From Pardosa pseudoannulata (Eukaryota > Arthropoda > Arachnida > Araneae > Lycosidae), in contig CM063503.1 of NCBI GenBank assembly GCA_032207245.1, forward strand, positions 58,350,869-58,414,868: a DNA stretch of 64,000 nucleotides, written 5' to 3'. Below are positions 60,346-64,000 of this stretch, piece after piece (position 1 is the stretch's first letter; each line of letters opens with the position of its first letter). The translations under genes and the position numbers were made by a program. The notes below the pieces were generated by a model. That model saw only the letters and a list, made by a program, of their open reading frames with translations, did not search any database and was not told where the DNA came from.

Positions 60346-61555
60346 TGTTATTTATCCTACTATTTGATTCTATCAAACGCAAATATTGTTTAGTATGGCA
60401 GTCACCATGTGAGATAGCTGTATATTGATCTGAATATTGGTTTCAATTTGCTTTTTTTCTGATTTACTAACTTGTGGATTCAACTTTGTTATTGGTACTG
60501 TTGAGTCTTTGAGAGGTTGGGATGTCTTGAATATTGTAAACAAACCAGAATCGAATTATGTTATACTGCACTGAAAACAGATCTTTACGAGTTAAATTCG
60601 TCAACATCTACAGTGAAATTAATGATACATGTAAATTAATTATAACCTCAGCTCGCAATTGTATGTCATGGGATTGAAAACCCTGCAATAAAAAATTCTT
60701 CGTAGAACTACAGTTATAGATCGACTATATGTCTCACTTTCCGGTTGATTAACTCTGTAATATATAAAAAAATATATATACATATGTATGTATGTGCGTG
60801 TGTGTAGTCATATATATGTATTGTTTACTGTATTTATTCGTACACTATACGAACTTTTATTTAAAAAATGTAAGACTCAAGGTACATGTTATACACGGAA
60901 TAATTTTTAATTCACGTTAAATACGCATTAATAAAATAAGGTAATCAAGAAAGAACGCAAAAAGATTAAAATCTTATTCAATAAAAGCATTGCTGCATCT
61001 ATATGTCATTTCTATTGCACTTCTTTTATACAACTCTGCTTCCAAAAGCTAATTATTAAATTTAAGAGCCATATATCCTATGTGAAGCACGGTTTACAGT
61101 TTTCTATTGCACATTTCACTACTTCCAGCTTAAATGCTATAGTGTAACTAGGTATTTTCTCCATTTTACCCTCAATTTAACATAAAAGACTCTTTTCTTA
61201 TAGAATGAAAAGTAAAAAAGAAAATACAAATACAATACCTTCTGTAACACCCTCTAAAAAGGGGTGATGTACATGGACATTAATTTTAAACCCTTACAGT
61301 GATCTAATAGTATCCAAACATCTCCTTTTTAGTGACCCAAGACGACTGATAACAATCGTGAAGTCCTTTGTACAGAATAAAGTCATCTTTAAACTGACAT
61401 TGAAAGAACAGTGGATTTCATTGGCTGTGAGTAGCAATTGGTTTACAGCCTAGAAAGTCAGATGTATATCAAATAAAGTCCCATTATACACATTATTTTC
61501 TAGTAAAATGTAGGGTACAGGGTAAATATGGTACATCTATGGTGTGTGTGTGTGT
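60346..61555. other. AT-rich spacer with short simple repeats
   Basis: No gene. Simple-sequence patches at 60765-60825 (TA/TATG/TGTG) and 61540-61555 (TG). Confidence 0.5.
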
Positions 61556-61559
61556 CTTC

Positions 61560-62700
<1,141 letters not shown>

Positions 62701-64000
62701 GAAGAAAAACTAAAAAAATTCCTTAATAGATCAGAAGATTTTGTGGGGAACATATGTGCTTACTATTATTCTAATCTCTCCTTATTTCAATACATTCAAA
62801 CTCCAACGAGAAGAGAGATATGATTAGACAAATGGATAGAAATTTCCATAAGTGATTCATCTTGCCACTAAAAATATGCTTACAAAAACCGTCTTGCTGC
62901 AGAACGTAGATTAATTAATTAGAGGTTGCTAGCGCTGAATAAGTCAACAACATTTTTTTAACTGTTCATGACACGATCTTGATTATCACTTTCCAGCGGC
63001 TTATAATCAGCATGAGTTTGACATTTTCAAACATGGTAAAATTTAATTACGTTCCATTGTCTTTTATCTATAGAGTGAAACTTTTTTATTGATATTTGAA
63101 GGTTCTAAATTTATTTAACATTGCGTTCTAGTATTATCGGATTATATACGACTGATTTATGTTTCCTGTAAGATGTTCTGCAGTAAATCTCTAACATTTC
63201 GAAATTGTTAACAAATTGCCTTAAAGATTATGATTGAGTAAATCACATTGAAATAATCCAAACTCTTTTACAGTAAACAGAAATTCTGTTTGTTTTTTTT
63301 TTGTTTTTTTTTTTTTGAAATTACGTATTTAGGTTGTTTATCAAATCTTTTGTTTTATTCCTCCCAGACTGTTCTGAAAGTTTTGAGTTATAATAGTTAT
63401 TACCTCAAAACAAATCAATTTTAAAGTATTCTGTTGAAGAAATCACAACATCATCTCTTTCTTTATACAGGCATTCATTTATAACTTATTACGAGTATAT
63501 TAATTCACAGAATCTTTTTGTACAATATTAAAAATTAGCCCTCATTTTTAGAAAGATCAAATGGATTTTCATGGCAGATTAAATAGATTATCATGGCTAC
63601 TTATTCCATAGATGTTTTTGGTAGTTACAACGAGAAAAGCCGTAAACAAACAACCAAAATTGAATTATGAATTCGGCAGATCAGAACGCTTGATAACACA
63701 TAGAACTTGGTTTTTTTGGTCTAACAGTTCCAGATAGCAAGGAACTATCCTAATCTTTATTGTCTGTAACATCATAGAGATCTTAGTCCATTATATCTAC
63801 ATCAGGGTATCATTTCCTTCTAACATCTAACATATACGGGGTTAGGAACAAATAAATTCACAACTTCTGAGGACTCTACGTTCTATAGGTCCATATGAGA
63901 AGAATTGGAACAACAGATAATACAAATGATGCTCTTGACAATTGTTATATAAAAAAAATTAGTAAAAAAATCAGCCTATAGGTAGCACTGTAACATACAT
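62701..64000. other. AT-rich intergenic DNA to window end
   Basis: No gene or repeat family recognised. A T-rich run with two G interruptions lies at 63291-63317. Confidence 0.5.

Overview
This is a very AT-rich, repeat-dominated stretch of eukaryotic nuclear DNA, most likely from an arthropod and plausibly an arachnid. That guess rests on the mixture of a Tc1-like transposase, a LINE ORF2 C-terminus, tRNA-derived SINEs and TTAA-targeted elements; no host gene fixes the taxon. I see no convincing host protein-coding gene, no functional tRNA or rRNA gene and no CRISPR array. Most long open frames are Tyr/Ile readings of (TA)n runs or accidental frames in noncoding repeats. The only recognisable coding remnants belong to transposons: a LINE fragment (6209-6490, minus), a decayed Tc1-like transposase (about 52880-53861, minus) and a short acidic frame inside a piggyBac-like element (44379-44561, minus).

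Layout: a small terminal-inverted-repeat element opens the window (6-322). Between about 2.7 and 28.9 kb lies a chain of independent tandem arrays: ~370 bp x3, a nested ~1.24-kb duplication, ~149 bp x7, ~158 bp x5, a mixed 350-1000 bp array with palindromes, ~617 bp x3, ~95 bp x3, ~363 bp x6 and ~455 bp x4. A further ~505 bp x5 array lies at 54.55-56.88 kb and a ~315 bp x3 array at 61.6-62.7 kb. Long (TA)n tracts lie at 10.9-11.2, 12.3, 29.5-30.2, 40.8-41.5 and 62.3 kb. The intervals 30.2-37.6, 42.2-44.3, 45.3-47.7 and 48.3-52.8 kb are mostly featureless AT-rich DNA with diverged dispersed repeats.

Mobile elements: one ~180-bp tRNA-derived SINE family with a (CCAAA)n tail has three copies with 13-15 bp target-site duplications (3360-3544, 23007-23183, 59926-60105), plus truncated and fossil copies. 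Up to six TTAA-flanked piggyBac-like non-autonomous elements are present (28139-28651, 41714-42205, 44337-44951, 47689-48312, 57602-58468, 57802-58420). The clearest structure is a three-level nest at 57200-58804: a CCCAGATAGC-ended element holds a TTAA element, which holds a second TTAA element of another family.

The repeats date one another. SINEs interrupt just one monomer of two arrays, so those arrays are older and have not been homogenised since. In a third array every monomer carries the same fossil SINE, so there the SINE came first. One piggyBac-like insertion has a paralogous empty site within the window, and one TA/TG microsatellite can be traced to a short seed still visible in sister monomers.
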